Assembly: GCF_019175285.1 (NCBI RefSeq)
Contig: NC_056527.1
Coordinates: forward strand, 120,243,273 to 120,307,272
DNA: 64,000 nt
Reading direction: 5' to 3'
From: Sceloporus undulatus
Taxonomy: Eukaryota > Chordata > Lepidosauria > Squamata > Phrynosomatidae
Shown: piece by piece, positions 1 to 11,771 of the stretch
Layout of the letters: every line of letters starts with the position of its first letter
Numbering within the stretch: the first letter of the stretch is position 1
Position numbers and translations under genes: made by a program
The notes under the pieces: generated by a model
Seen by the model: the letters and a program-made list of their open reading frames with translations, nothing else
Database searches by the model: none
What the model was told of the DNA's origin: nothing

Positions 1-254
1 AAAAAAAGCCATAACAAAAAAGGCATCTTTCTCTTTCGTTTTTTGCAGGATTTCAGAGCCTGGTCTCACTTGAGGAGAGGAGTCTGAGGGCAAGAGTGCT
101 GCATTGAAAAGCATGTGTATGTGCATTTTCCTCCTTTGTTGTGGTTGTTTTGAATGGCCTACTCTTTGCAACTGTGGCTATCAGCCCACTTTGCCAGAGC
201 AAATTTATTGTATTTATTTTATTTTTATCCCCCTTTCTCCCAAGGCAGCTCACA

Positions 255-287
255 ATACATACATACATACATACATACATACATACA
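255..287. repeat. (ATAC)n microsatellite on an interspersed repeat
   Basis: About eight uninterrupted ATAC units follow an AT-rich stretch with the text CCCCCTTTCTCCCAAGGCAG. That text is a signature of the interspersed repeat also seen near 3.5, 20.2 and 36.5 kb. The microsatellite therefore probably grew at the edge of that repeat. Confidence 0.85.
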
Positions 288-1122
288 GGGCTTGCCTGCT
301 TTCCTGTCTGATGCCAGCCATGCCCCAGAGCAGCGCTGCTGGCCTCCCTGTGAAACTCTTGCATTCTGGACCGTCTTCCCATTTCTCCTGCTAATGAAGA
401 AAAACGTTGGTGGGTCTTACTTGTCGGGTCTTTCTCCCACTCCCCGTTTTGGAGCCCAAGCAGGAGGCATGTGGAGGACATGCGGAGGACATGTGGAGGA
501 GAAGGAAGAGCAGCCCACCAAGGGCCAGGATGAAGAATGGCTCCTTGTTCAGGATAATTAACGATTGATGAACTATGCGGCTCTCTTAACGTTGTTCCGT
601 GCCGAGCCTGTTTCTGGTGCTGGGCTGTGAATTATTTCTTTGATGGGGTTCTTTTGGCTTTTAATTGTTGTCATCTGTACTGAGCAGGGCAAATGCGCAG
701 GGAAGATGGGTGGGAGAGGTGGCTAACTAATTAACTAATTAATTAATGGTGACGATGCCCCTGGTTGTCTTGCGTCATCCCTAAGGAGTAACCGTAAAGC
801 ACAGAAGCCAGGCTTTGAGTCCAGAGGAAGGCAGTGAGGAAGGCCAAGGGCAGCTCTTTTCCAAAGGAGTTCCTTGCAGCCAATGTCCCAGTTTGGGGTG
901 ATCTGGCATTCAGGAGTCATTCCCACAACCCTTGACCCCTGGGAATGACCCACTCATCTCTGACCAAAGCCCCACCATGCGCCCGCCAGCCTCCGTGGCC
1001 CCAGCCAGGGAACATTGCCAGAGATTCCATGGCTGGGGTGCCTTCCGTGGATGCTGGGCTGTATTGGGGTGCATCTGTCCCATGGAGGAAGAGAGGAGTC
1101 CTCCATCCTTAGCTGTTCAGTG

Positions 1123-1170
1123 AGGAGCTGTAGCTCAGAGGCAGGGCCCCTGCTTTGCACAGTGTCTCCA
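1123..1170 (+). repeat. tRNA-like SINE head fragment
   Basis: The text GAGCTGTAGCTCAGAGGCAG followed by a run ending CTGCTTTGCACAG resembles the tRNA-derived head of a second squamate SINE type (TAGCTCAGTGGTAGAGC...CTGCTTTGCATG). No cloverleaf with a complete acceptor stem can be drawn, so this is a repeat fragment and not a tRNA gene. Confidence 0.4.
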
Positions 1171-1222
1171 AAATACAACATCTTGGCTTCTAGGGACCAG
1201 AAGAATACCTATCCATGCATGT

Positions 1223-1432
1223 TATGTGCCTTCAGGTTGTTTCTGAACCATGACAACCCTAATGCAAACTTATAATAATATAAATCTTGGCAAGATTTGT
1301 TCAGAGGAGATTTTGCCCAAAGGCTGAGAGAGTGTGGCTTGCCCAAGGATTTCATGGCCAAACTGGGAATTGAACCTTGGTCTCCCCAGAGTCACAGTCC
1401 AACACTCAAACCACTATGCCACACTGGCTCTC
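1223..1432 (-). repeat. Sauria-type SINE, nearly complete
   Basis: Read on the minus strand, the element has a tRNA-like head (GAGCCAGTGTGGCATAGTGG type, with a B-box-like GGTTCAATTCC region), the body signature TCTGAACAAATCTTGCCAAG and a tail related to AACGACTTGAAGGCAC. These parts match the layout of the squamate Sauria SINE, whose 3' tail is shared with Bov-B LINEs. Part of the body and tail is diverged. Confidence 0.75.
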
Positions 1433-3504
1433 AAACAATGCATGCATGCATTTATTTTGCCCCAGCACCTCCTCCGTAATGCAGACCTTTTGTCCTTTTT
1501 TTGGACACAGCCAAAGCACCAGCTTCCTCTGTGCATTGCTGCTCCTGCTGCAGCTGTGACTCTGGCGCAACTGGGGCGCCAACGACAGCTCTGTGCGCTG
1601 GAGAAATGGCAGTGCGCCATCAATGTGTCAGCAATGAATAGCCCTTATCTGCCCAAGAGGAGCTCTGTGCATTGCGTGCGCAACCTAGACCTGCCTGGAG
1701 AAAGAGGAATCTGTGAACGCGGGAGCCCTGCGTGTTTTGTGGAGGAATGTGCGTCTGGGTGGGAAAGCCATTGCAAAACAGGAAGGACAATGGCCCTGGA
1801 ACCAGCCCCAGTTTTAACAAGATTCGCACAGAGGAGACGCAGAAGGTCAAGAGTGGAGAATGTGGCAGTGATTCTCCGAAACAAATATAAGCACATACTT
1901 CAATGGAGAAAAGAACCGTATGTAGACTGTGGGTTGGCCAATATAGGTTAGTTCTTTCCAATGTAGCATCAGACATCAGCATCACATCAGTTAAAGTCAG
2001 CTTACATACAACACTTGCAGTCTTGTGTTTGTGTGTCTGTGTGTAAAATTAAGTGTGATCAGGGTGATGCTGTTTGTCAGCAATGGGGCAGAGCTGAAAT
2101 GTATTTCATAAAATGTCATGAAGAATTAATTATCAGTTCATTAATTTTTGATTCCTTTCAGTTCTTCATTACTCTCTCTCTTGGTATTTTTCCTCTAATT
2201 AAAGGGAAATCTATCTGTCTGAGCCCCGTCAGGAGGGTCTCCCCCGGCCTCCTCTCCGTCCGTCCGTCCATGACTTGGGCGGTTTCCATGTCTCTCTGCC
2301 AACAGGTCCCTTCCCTTTGGCTTCAGGAAAGAAGAGGAAGGAAAGGCGCTCTGCTGGGTCTGTTTACCCAGCACCAAAACACAGAGAACCTCATGAAAAC
2401 CCTAAAAGCACCAGCAGTCCTTTGGCAGCCATGTGCTCCTTCATGTGGGGAAACGTTTAGTGAGAGCTCCCTTTGCAAACAACACAGCCAAATTTCCAAA
2501 TATTAAAAAAGGACTTTGTGGCTGGGGGAAGACAACAGCCAAACATACACACGCTTTCAAAGAAAACCAACAAAATCAATCGAACCTAGCTAGTTGTGGG
2601 GGAGAGGTTTGGGTCCCAGAGCATACCCTGAGTGCATTGCAGAGAGGATGGCCAGAGAGAAAGGGAGAGCATCTTGGCCACTGAATGCATGGTCTTAGGG
2701 GTGAGCCACATGGATGGGCAAACTCTGCCAGGGATGCTTCAGATGGGGATTTTTGGCACTCGGAAAACCCAGCCACTTCAGGGGAGCAGAATCTGTGGAC
2801 AGAGGACAGATGATCCTTGCTGCTTTCCCAGCCACAGCAAAAACCCAAATCCCCACAGGGCTGTTGCATTTTATGGTGAAAGCTTTTGGCTCCAGCAGCA
2901 TCCAGGAAGGAAATTCAAGATCTCAGCATGACAGAAGCCCCCCACCAGCTTCAATATTGCTGGGTTAATGGCTGAAAGCAAAGACCCTCTCAAAACAATA
3001 CCTTCCACTTAAAAGCAGCGGAAGGGAGGGCAGTCCTGCTTGGCCAAAGCCCCCCAATGCTGAGCCACCTGGGTAGGAGGAGGCCTCTCTCTTGGGATGG
3101 AGGAGCCACTGAAAGCACCAGGACCATAAAACACAAGGTCCCATCTATCATTCAGGGGCAGCTGCAGGAGGAGAGTGCTTCTGAAGGCAGGGCTGAGGCA
3201 GCCACAAGGGCACCGTCTCCCATGAACATCTCAGAAGAGCCCCCCAAAGGCAACCGGACCCCACCAGGGACCAGCCCTGGAAGACCCTGGAATGACAGGT
3301 CCAGCCAGGGCCCCAAAGCACCCGCCGCCCGCAGGGCCTTCTTGGCTTCGGCACCCCAGCTGCGCAAAGCCCACCCCTTGGAAGCCCAAGTGGTGCAGAC
3401 ACTAGCCTCGTTCTGCACGGCTTCTTGTCAAAGCCTTTGAAAGCCTCTTACTATTTCCTCCCAATCGCCTGCGTCAAAAGCTTCTGCTTCAACTTGTTTT
3501 AACT

Positions 3505-3725
3505 GTTCAATATTATTTTATCCATTTATTTCATTTGCGTGCTGCCTTTCTCCCAGAAAGGGACCCAAGGAGGCTCACAGATTGAAATCGCTTTTAAAAC
3601 TTTACAATAAAAATCTTAAAGCAATTAAAATCATCTATCTAAAAACAATATGACATTTTAAAAATATACTAAAACGCTCCCCATATACGTAGTACTACGT
3701 TTTTAGGCTGTTTAAACTGTTCCTT
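3505..3725. repeat. AT-rich interspersed repeat, unclassified
   Basis: An AT-rich block contains the phrase GCTGCCTTTCTCCCAGAAAG, then AGGAGGCTCACAGATTGAAA, then a long A/T-rich stretch. Related text occurs near 200, 14,550, 20,150, 24,830 and 36,470, and its reverse-strand counterpart (TTGTAAGCCGC...) near 46,780. It is a dispersed reptile repeat that I cannot assign to a class. Confidence 0.6.
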
Positions 3726-3787
3726 ACTGTTTGAAATTTTAAACTGATTTTACTGAGAAGCCACCCTGAGATCTTATGATATCCGTC

Positions 3788-3925
3788 TGTGTCGTTGTGT
3801 GATTCCAAGTTGTTTCTGGCTTATGGTGACCCTATCACTGGGTTTTCCTGGCAAGATTTGTTCTGAGGAGGTTTGCCTTGCCTTCCTCTGAGGCTGAGAG
3901 AGTGCGACCTCCCCAGAGTCACTCC
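3788..3925 (-). repeat. Sauria-type SINE, 3' part
   Basis: This is a minus-strand copy lacking most of the tRNA-like head. The tail (CAAGTTGTTTCTGGCTTATG), the GGTTTTCCTGGCAAGATTTG body and the CTTCCTCTGAGGCTGAGAGA signature are all visible on the plus strand in reverse orientation. Confidence 0.75.
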
Positions 3926-5214
3926 ATGGATTTCCAAGGCTGAGCAGGGCCAGCTGGCATCCCATTATTCAGAGGGAGAGGAGGGTGAGGACAAATCTCC
4001 CACACATTCCCATTTTTCTCCTTCCACTGAGCTCTTTCCCAGACCTTGCCTTTCCCCCAAAGGCTGGGGGTTTCTGCCCTGAGTCCGGCTGCTCCTTCCT
4101 CCTTCTCAGCAAAGCGTCTCTCCGGCTGACAGTGGGGAGATGCTGCCCTCCAGCGGGGAGAGAGCGCTGGGCTCGGCCTTTGGCACTCTCCGGCCGCTGG
4201 ACCCATGGCCAGGCCTCCCTGGCTCTGCTGACTGCCTGGGAGCAGAGAGCAAGAACCGGGAGTCCCAATGCCACAGGCTTTCACTGGATTGGACATCCGT
4301 GGCAGGGTTCTTGGACTGCAAAGCCCATCAGCCCTACTATCAAGCCCATCCATTTGGGGAGACAAAACTGCTTGGATGGCCTGGGATACTGTGACTCTCT
4401 TGTCACGGCCCTCCGTTTTGTCACCAACTTTGCTTTTTTTCCTTTAAAAATTGTGCTGAGTTTGGGGTGATTTTCCACCTGAAAGCCAGCCACATTCAAA
4501 CAAAACCAGCGGCAAATGCATTTTTTCCCTTTTGCCCTAGACACCAAACAGACCACAAATTCCCTCCACAAAAACAGAAAAACATCCCAAAATCAGCTGA
4601 AAAGGTGGCCAGGAGTGACGTGAGACGGCTTCCGAAATGCTGAAAAGCAACAGTGTGGCTTGCCCAGAGCGAAGGGGCTTTGCCCGCCTTGTGGTTGCCC
4701 ACCTCTGGCCCAGAGTTGCAGCCCAGCCCCATCTCATGGTCCACACAGTCCTTATTCCGGTTCTGCCTTGAGACTCCATGCATCTGAGAAAGAGGACCAT
4801 AACCCACAAAACATGAGCCCTACTCTCCTCTTTGGCTCTTTGGCTCCACAGCTCCTCAGTGGCCTGGTCTTGAAAAAACATGAGAGGCAATTTGCTATTT
4901 AACCAGCAAACAAATACAGCCCAATCCTACACATAATTACAGAGAGGTAATATATTACAGTCTTTAAACATACCCCAAATCTCAAAAAAGGAGAGAGAGA
5001 GGAGCAAACAGAAGGAAAAACACAACACATAATTTATCATATTACACACCAAAGTCCCAGCAAGCTTCATTACTTTGCTCATCCAGGCAGGAACAGTGGC
5101 CCAAGAGGGACAGGGACAGGCGGCGGCCAGTGTCTCCCAGAACCATCTCAGCCAGGCCTCTGCATCTCTTTTCCAGCCAGACGACTCCTTCCTCCTCCTC
5201 CTCCTCCTCCTTCA

Positions 5215-8200
5215 CTATGCATCCTTTGCCACCTTGAACCCCAGGAACCTGTCCCCACACGCTGCTTGGCCAAGTCCTTTTCTGCCTTTCCCAGACAGCT
5301 GGAACGGAGGAGGCACTGCTGCCATCTTGGGCACGGAGTAGTCATCCAGGCAGGGATTGTAAGGATACTCATGGCCAACGGGATCCTCAGCAGTGGCCCG
5401 CAATTTCCAGGCCTCTCCTTTGAGCTCCTGGGATTCATCATAAATCATGTTGACCAGGACCTCTGGGTCGTCATATACATGTTCCGGCCCAAGGCAGGCA
5501 GGAGCCAAACCCAGTCCCTGGATCCCATCATCTGAGAGAGAAGGAATGGGCACCTGCTCCTTGTCATGCAGGGGCCAGCTGGCACTGCTGTTGGCCAGTG
5601 GCTTGTGGGTGGCATCCAACGGTTCAGCAGACTCTGAGCCTGCTGCCACCATCTTTCCTGGCCCCTCAGATACTGATGGCCCATCCTTGGGATCTCCCCT
5701 GAGGAAGGAATCAGACAGCTGCTGGGGCAGGCTCCTTGTGGCGCTGGTGGGCAGGGGACTACTGCCAGTGACCGAGATGAAGCAGTCCTTCCCTGGCTTC
5801 CCTCGCCAGCCAGGCTCCAAGTTGAGGAGGGTGGTGGTGTCGGTTGCATGAGAGACTGGTTGCCCTTTGTCCGGTGCTGAAACTGCAAAATCCCATGTGC
5901 CCCCTTCAGAGCTGTTTCGTCTTGTGGCCCCAGCAGGAAGGGTGGTGGCTCTTGAGGGTGCCCTGGGAGAGGGGCCCCACTGCACATCGATGGCCTCTTC
6001 AATGAGCTGGATGATTTCCTTGCCGTGCGGGGTGACAAACACAAAGCTCCCTTCCCCAGAGGAGCATCTTCGGCCAGCCTCGAAGGAGAAGACCACCTGG
6101 AAGTGGAAACAGAGACACTCAGGGAATGAGTCAGGGGCTTCAGAAAATGCTTCTCATCCTTGGGAAAAACCCAGCAGCAGAGTTGGCCTCCTCCATGTCT
6201 GCTCTGGGTTTCAGCTCAACCCTTAAAGGAGCTGTCCAGAGTTATAAAATCTGGGATACTATTCAGAGAGTTCTTTTCAAATTTGGAATAAAGCCCTGAG
6301 CGGATCCCCTGCCTACTAACATTGGACCCACCAGCCACCCCTGGGTCTGATTCTGGATAGGCAGGAACCCAGCTGAGGCTGGAGGACTCCAAGCAGGGGC
6401 ATCTCACTTGCCCTGGGCAGAGAGCAACCCTGTCAGAACAGCCAAGCCAATTCCCAAAGACGTTGCCCTTACCTTGTCGTGGCCAAATCTCCGCAGAAAC
6501 CTGTAAGGCCAGATGTACAGCGCATCCTCTCCCTGCATGCTCCACAGTTCCAGGGCCTCGGCTTGAGCAGAAAGAAGGAACTTGCCCCCCAGCCCAATGC
6601 GTTCGGAGGCCAGTGTGGCCCTGACTGTCACAGGAAAGTGTGTCTTCTCTCCTGTCAGCAAACACACAGGGAGGAAAACGTCTGCTGATTTCATTCTGAC
6701 AGGCAAGAATAAATGCCTCCAAAGGCTCTCTTCCTACTGGGGGATTTATGAGAGTTTTTGCACATTTCTTTATGGCACCCCTCCCCTCGGCACATGGAGA
6801 TTTGGCTTTGAACAAAGGAAAAAACCCTGGGTTTTACACTAAGGAAAGTTGTACCCAGAAAAAAGGATTTTTGTTGCAAAAATGCAACAACATTTTTGCA
6901 CAAACACATTTTTTGAAATACATACACACACGCTTTGGCAGTGAGGCAAAGGAATGGAGTGAGTGTCTCCCAGCAAAAGAGGGCCAGCTGGGGATGTGGG
7001 AAGCCCTCTTGCTTGGCACTCCCAGGCCCTCCTGAGGCCCCCATCCCTCCACTTTCTCTCAGTGCCCACTCTCCTGGCCCTCCTTCCACTGGGATAAACT
7101 CCCATGCCAAACCTTTGGAGCCTGGGTTGGGGGGCAGTCTCTCTCTCTCTCTGGCCCCCAAGAAGTTTCCCCAAAGAAGAGAGGATGATCTTTCCTGAAG
7201 GCATGCTTGAGGGGAAGGGATGATAAGCGCCTGCTGAGCATCATGTGGAAGGGACCCACCACTTATCTTCAGAAGGAGGCTCAGCCCTGCAAAGCCACAA
7301 GGCAGGAAGCGGCTGCAGAAACAGCTCCTCCAGGCTGCTTTGGTCAGAGTGCAGCGCTCAGCTCAGCTCCTGAGGTCGCCCCAGGCAAGAAAGAGGCCCA
7401 GCTTTTAATGCCTGTCCTTTGCAGCCAGGTTCCCTCTGGGGCAGCACCACAGGAACCTCCAGGTCTCCTTGGAGTGCAATTCCCAGCCAGCTGGCATCTA
7501 TGATGCTGGGAACAGCATTCCAACAATATTGAGAAGGTCATAAGGTTCCCACCCATGGCGTAAGGATGGCCAGCATAGCCACATTGCTTGGACTCAGAGG
7601 CTAAAAGGTCCAGGGGGATCTCTCCAAGAGGTGGAAGGCCTGAAGCGGGGTGCCCCACCCTTTGCCTTCAGCCCCATCAACCTTTCAACTTTGCCTCCCA
7701 GATCCCAGAAAGAGGGGCAGAAAAACTGGGTGATCTCCTCCCCATCCCTGTGGGGCTGACTCTGGGCTCATGCAACCATCTCAACTTTCCCTGCCTCTTC
7801 CACCGGACTCCTCCATCCTGGGAAGATCCCTGAATTCCTTGCAATGCCAGCACCCACTTGGTAAAAGGAAAAGCAACAGGAAAAGAGGAAGACCCCCATT
7901 AGCAGGTGGATGGACTTCACCAAGGTGGCTGTGGCTGGTACCCTGAATTTCCAGGACCTGAGCAGGGCTGCTGAGGCAAGGCTTCTGGGAGGCCTCTCAT
8001 TCACAGAGGCATCAAACTCAACTTGATGGCAATTGACAAAAACAACAGCCTCATGCATTTTCCGGGGACATTGCGAGTGAGATGTCCACTGCATCAGATG
8101 CTTTGAGAAGGACTCATTCTAATCCTGTGAGGAGAAGAGAAGGGCAACCCCTCTAACCTCTCCCTGCAGCATGTCGGCTCTGGAGAGCCTCCCCTCCTAC

Positions 8201-10299
8201 CTTTGCTCATTGGGCTGTACAGGGGGTTCTCATCCATGGCCAGGGAAGCGGGCGCTTTGTCCTCCAGCCTGTCTTTCTGCAGCTCACTGTTCCTCTAGAA
8301 GCCAAGAGGAAGAAGAAGAAGAAGAAGAAGGCCTCCCATTAGCCAGTAGATGCCCAGGACCCACCAGCACCTTTTTAGGTGGCTTCCTTGGAGGAGCTGC
8401 CTGAGACAGAGGTGCTTACAGAAGCCACAGTCTGGCCCCAAAATGGCAGCCCTTTGGTATTACACAAGGCATCGCTTCACCTACTTTAATAGGATGTACA
8501 AAACTTGGGAAATTTAAATGCTGGGAGTGGAGAGGGGAGTAATTTGTTATTACCACTTGTAAAGACCACTTGTTTCTTTGCTTCTTTTCCCTTTTTTGAA
8601 AAGAAAAAACTTGGAATTGATAAGAAAATGGCATAAAGGTTTTGTCACCCCCCTCCCCCCCCAAAAGCCAACCTATCTCACTCCCTCTAAAATGCCCTTG
8701 CAAAGTAACTTTGGAAACTAACTGTGTGGCTTTCAAAAGGCATCCCCCCCCACTCTCATTCCCCACAAAGGAACTAATTACAGGAAACTATAACTTGTTA
8801 TTTGCTATCTCAGACAATGCACCACTCTCATATGTGTCTCTGGGAATAGAGATCAGTCAGGGTCCTGTGAAACTGCCAATCCATAGTAAGTACTCCAGGG
8901 GTGTATGTTGTTGCACAGGAGAGTGTTTAATTTCACTGGATCCCAAAAAGTGTGTCCAGACCTCATGGTTCATATGCCTCTTATCTTATTCTGGTTGCCT
9001 CACTCCCATTCAGCATCCCAACATGCTGTTGCAGCCCACCTTCTGCAGGCCTTGTCTGGGGTTCCTCTCCCATCCAAAAGATGGGATGTCCTTTCCATGA
9101 ATATTCTGCAGATGATGAACACCTTCCCATTCTTTCCATCCCATCACAGCAGCTCTTGGCCACGGGACAATGCCCCACTCCCCACTTTCAACACCTCTGC
9201 CTCCCTTGGGCCGGGTGGTTCTGCTGCCAACATCCTCACCCCGAAGGCGTGCTCACACAGTTCCAGGATCCAGCCTGCTGCTTCGGTGCTCTCGGCTGCC
9301 AACAGATAGCACTTCTCGGTGGTCTGGATGAGGAAGGGGGTGGTCTCCTTGGGGCAGCCGGCGTCTTTGCCCTTCTCTGCCACATACACACAGTCCCTCA
9401 GGTGGATGCGGCACCTGCTGCTGCTGCTGCTGCTGCTCTCTCTCTCTTTGGCTTTCCCTGCGGACGGAGGCAGAGGGCTTTCCAGGAGCTCCAGACAGGC
9501 CGAGGCACAGCTGCTCCCCCCGTGTAAGACGCCCCAGAACTTCCGCCATTTCTGGGGAGGAAGGGATAAAGACAGAAAAGGGTCCAACCATCCGGTGTCC
9601 TGTGTCCAGCCACCCCAGCCAAATACCAGCAGAATCCCCAAAACCAGCAACTCACAAAGACCAGGACAATCCCCTGCCACCTGCTTCTGGCCATCAGGCT
9701 CCAGAGCCGGACTGTTCTGGACAGGGAGGTGCCATGCATTGCTCTCACAACTCAGATATGTTTATTACCCATGAATCTGTCTAACCCACTGAAAAAGCCA
9801 TCCTTGCGAGGGCTGCCATGGCCTGTCGTTCTAAAGAACTCCATACATTTTTGTTACACTTTGCAGACACAGCTGTCTTCTTCCCAGACTGTTCTGCCAT
9901 CCAAAAGTGTATATCTGGCTGATGGGGACATTGAGAGCTGGTCTGTTATCTTTTTGTTTAACCCAACATTACTGCAAATGCTACGAAATGCTTGACTTCA
10001 CATTACTACGAACGCTACAACAGAAAACTACAAACATCATTAAATCATACCATTGGAAAGGAAGCTGGGGCTGACTCTGCAGAAATAATTCAGTTGGACC
10101 CACTTTAACTGCCATGGCTCAGTATAGAATTCTGGGAATTGTAGTTTGTTGTGACACCAGAGCTCTCTGACAGAGAGGCTAAATGTCTCTCAAAACTACA
10201 AAAGCCCCAGAGACCACATCCGCAGGCCTTACTTACCTTCCAAAAGGTCTGTTGCTGGTAGAGGTAGAGGAAGCCCTTCTTCACCACGGCGTCTTCCAT
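5215..10299 (-). CDS. DOK2: DOK2, docking protein 2 (5 coding exons)
   Basis: Adaptor that binds phosphotyrosine receptors and recruits RasGAP to dampen Ras/ERK signalling in blood cells, at the inner plasma membrane. Coding exons, 5' to 3': 10299-10237, 9551-9240, 8294-8201, 6651-6473, 6096-5215. All junctions are GT-AG and keep frame, giving 509 aa (human DOK2 about 412). The PH domain is in residues 1-125, beginning MEDAVVKKGFLYLYQQQTFW. The IRS-type PTB domain (about 157-255) carries WPYRFLRRFGHDK across the exon 4/5 junction, then FSFEAGRRCSSGEG. The tail has EHVYDDPEV (Tyr 424) and MIYDESQELKGEAW (Tyr 435), matching the human YDEP/YDSP region and so choosing DOK2 over DOK1 or DOK3. The extra length is a Ser-rich insert in the PH domain and a longer tail. 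Position beside XPO7 agrees with human synteny. The start is the only ATG that opens the PH domain. Confidence 0.95.
8309..8331. repeat. (GAA)n run beside the DOK2 exon 3 acceptor
   Basis: On the minus strand this is a CTT run directly upstream of the TTCTAG acceptor of DOK2 exon 3. It therefore serves as part of the polypyrimidine tract. Confidence 0.8.
10070..10205. mobile_element. Palindromic MITE copy in DOK2 intron 1
   Basis: The text runs TCTGCAGAAATAATTCAGTT, ACTGCCATGGCTCAGTATAG, AATTCTGGGAATTGTAGTTT, CTAAATGTCTCTCAAAACTA. This is one arm and the centre of the same palindromic family as the fuller copy at 11,504-11,719. No transposase is encoded, so it is a non-autonomous DNA element (hAT-type is my guess from the short-arm palindrome style). 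Confidence 0.6.
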
Positions 10300-10903
10300 C
10301 CTTTAATGTGTGCCAGGGCTCTGTCTCTGGCCCCTCTGTCTCAGGGGTTTCTCTCCTGCTCCCTGCTCTGCCGCTTGTGTGCTCAATGATGCTCAATGAT
10401 GCGCAGACACTTGTTCTTCTCTCGCCCACTTTTCCTCTCTTTCAAGAGATCAGGCTTTGCCTGTCAGCTTCCTGTGGTTGCAAACTCACCCAAAAGGCCA
10501 AAAGCATAAGCAGATCGCTGTAGAAAGACACTCACATGTCATGTACGGACATCCTCTATGCAAAGGCAAGGCTTCCAAGGCAGGCTTCGTAACCAACTTA
10601 GCATCTGGGTTTTCCCTCTTCTGTTTTTAATTGTTTTTAAACAGTTTTGTTTTACAGATTCTTCACCTGCATTTTAAAATAACTTCTGGACGTATTTTAC
10701 TGACGTTTTGCTACGTATTTTAATCTTTGCTGTTCAATATAAATCCAATGTGGCTCCAACAGACCAAACCTTCTATACTATGGCAGCCTATTTCAAAATG
10801 GTCATAGGGACCCACTTTCTGTGTGTAACTTTTCTTGTTGTTGTTTCAGTTCAATTACTCTCTCATATATATTTGGCTTTTGAAGTACGTAAAGTGTTTC
10901 ATG

Positions 10904-10908
<5 letters not shown>

Positions 10909-10935
<27 letters not shown>
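10909..10935. repeat. (TA)n microsatellite
   Basis: About 13 uninterrupted TA units lie in AT-rich sequence upstream of DOK2. Confidence 0.9.
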
Positions 10936-11394
10936 TCTAAACCAGGCATTTGTTTGTTTTTAAAATGTTAAACCAAATCATTTCTAACTAACGTAATTCT
11001 TGACTCTTTAATTGCAACACAGTTTGCTAAACATCTGAATCTATATTTTTTTATTACAGTAATGCATTGTAAATATGGCTCTGTTTTGTTTTTTTACCAA
11101 GTTCTCCGAGGGCAACAAAGATCCAAACCTTGCCAGCAATGTTGAGAATGCTGCTCCAGAAACAGAGGCTCTTAGGGACCATCCTTTCCTCCTCCTTCCT
11201 GGGATTCAGGGGTGATTTTCTTGGCCTTAAGACTGATGAAGGCGATAGGTTTCTAAGGATAATAAGCCTTATAACATGCCTTCAAAAGGCAAGGTATTAC
11301 CATGGACCACTGAATGGATCCCAAAACCCTGTTCTGTACTTGAGAGGGAAGAGCCTTCAAGACCCAAACTGTCATTTGGAAAGTGGAACTATCA

Positions 11395-11395
<1 letters not shown>

Positions 11396-11424
<29 letters not shown>
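11396..11424. repeat. (GAT)n microsatellite
   Basis: About nine GAT units lie just left of the palindromic MITE. Confidence 0.9.
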
Positions 11425-11425
<1 letters not shown>

Positions 11426-11503
11426 TGCCTTTCTCCCAACGTTGGGACTCATTTGGCGACTGAAATCCAAAGGCCTTTCCTCAGCCCGCCTTTCCGTGGC
11501 TCC

Positions 11504-11719
11504 AAGGGCTGCGTCCGCACTGAAGAAGTAACCCAGTTTGACGCCACTTGGGCTGCCATGGCTCCATGCTATGGAATCCTGGGATTTGTAGTTTCTTGTG
11601 GCGCCAGAGAAGGCTAAATGTCTCAACAAAACTACAGAGCCCAGGAGTCCGTATCATGGAGCCATGGCAGCGTAAGTGGGGCCAAACTGGGTTATTTCTG
11701 CGGTGTGGACACAGCCTTA
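11504..11719. mobile_element. Palindromic MITE, full-length-looking
   Basis: The left end AAGGGCTGCGTCCGCAC and the reverse complement of the right end AAGGCTGTGTCCACAC are near matches. The inner arms also mirror each other: AACCCAGTTTGACGCCACTT and GGGCTGCCATGGCTCCATG against their counterparts near 11,660-11,695. The whole element is an imperfect inverted repeat of about 215 bp with no coding capacity, typical of a non-autonomous DNA transposon. A target-site duplication is not clear by eye. Confidence 0.75.
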
Positions 11720-11771
11720 AGGAACCAGGGCCTGGAGCTGCCACGTTTCGCACCCCGAGCAAGAAGGGTTG

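Larger units (their letters stand above)
1..5214. other. Gene-free flank downstream of DOK2
   Basis: No conserved coding exon was recognised here on either strand. The stretch holds a tetranucleotide microsatellite, two minus-strand Sauria-type SINE copies, an AT-rich interspersed repeat and ordinary unique sequence. The DOK2 3' UTR must occupy part of the right end, but I found no clear AATAAA (TTTATT on the plus strand) close to the DOK2 stop, so its end is not placed. Confidence 0.6.

Noticed and set aside
1123-1170. Possible tRNA gene
   Set aside because: Only a D-arm-like TAGCTCAG segment is present. No acceptor stem or T-arm in the right place. It is a SINE fragment.
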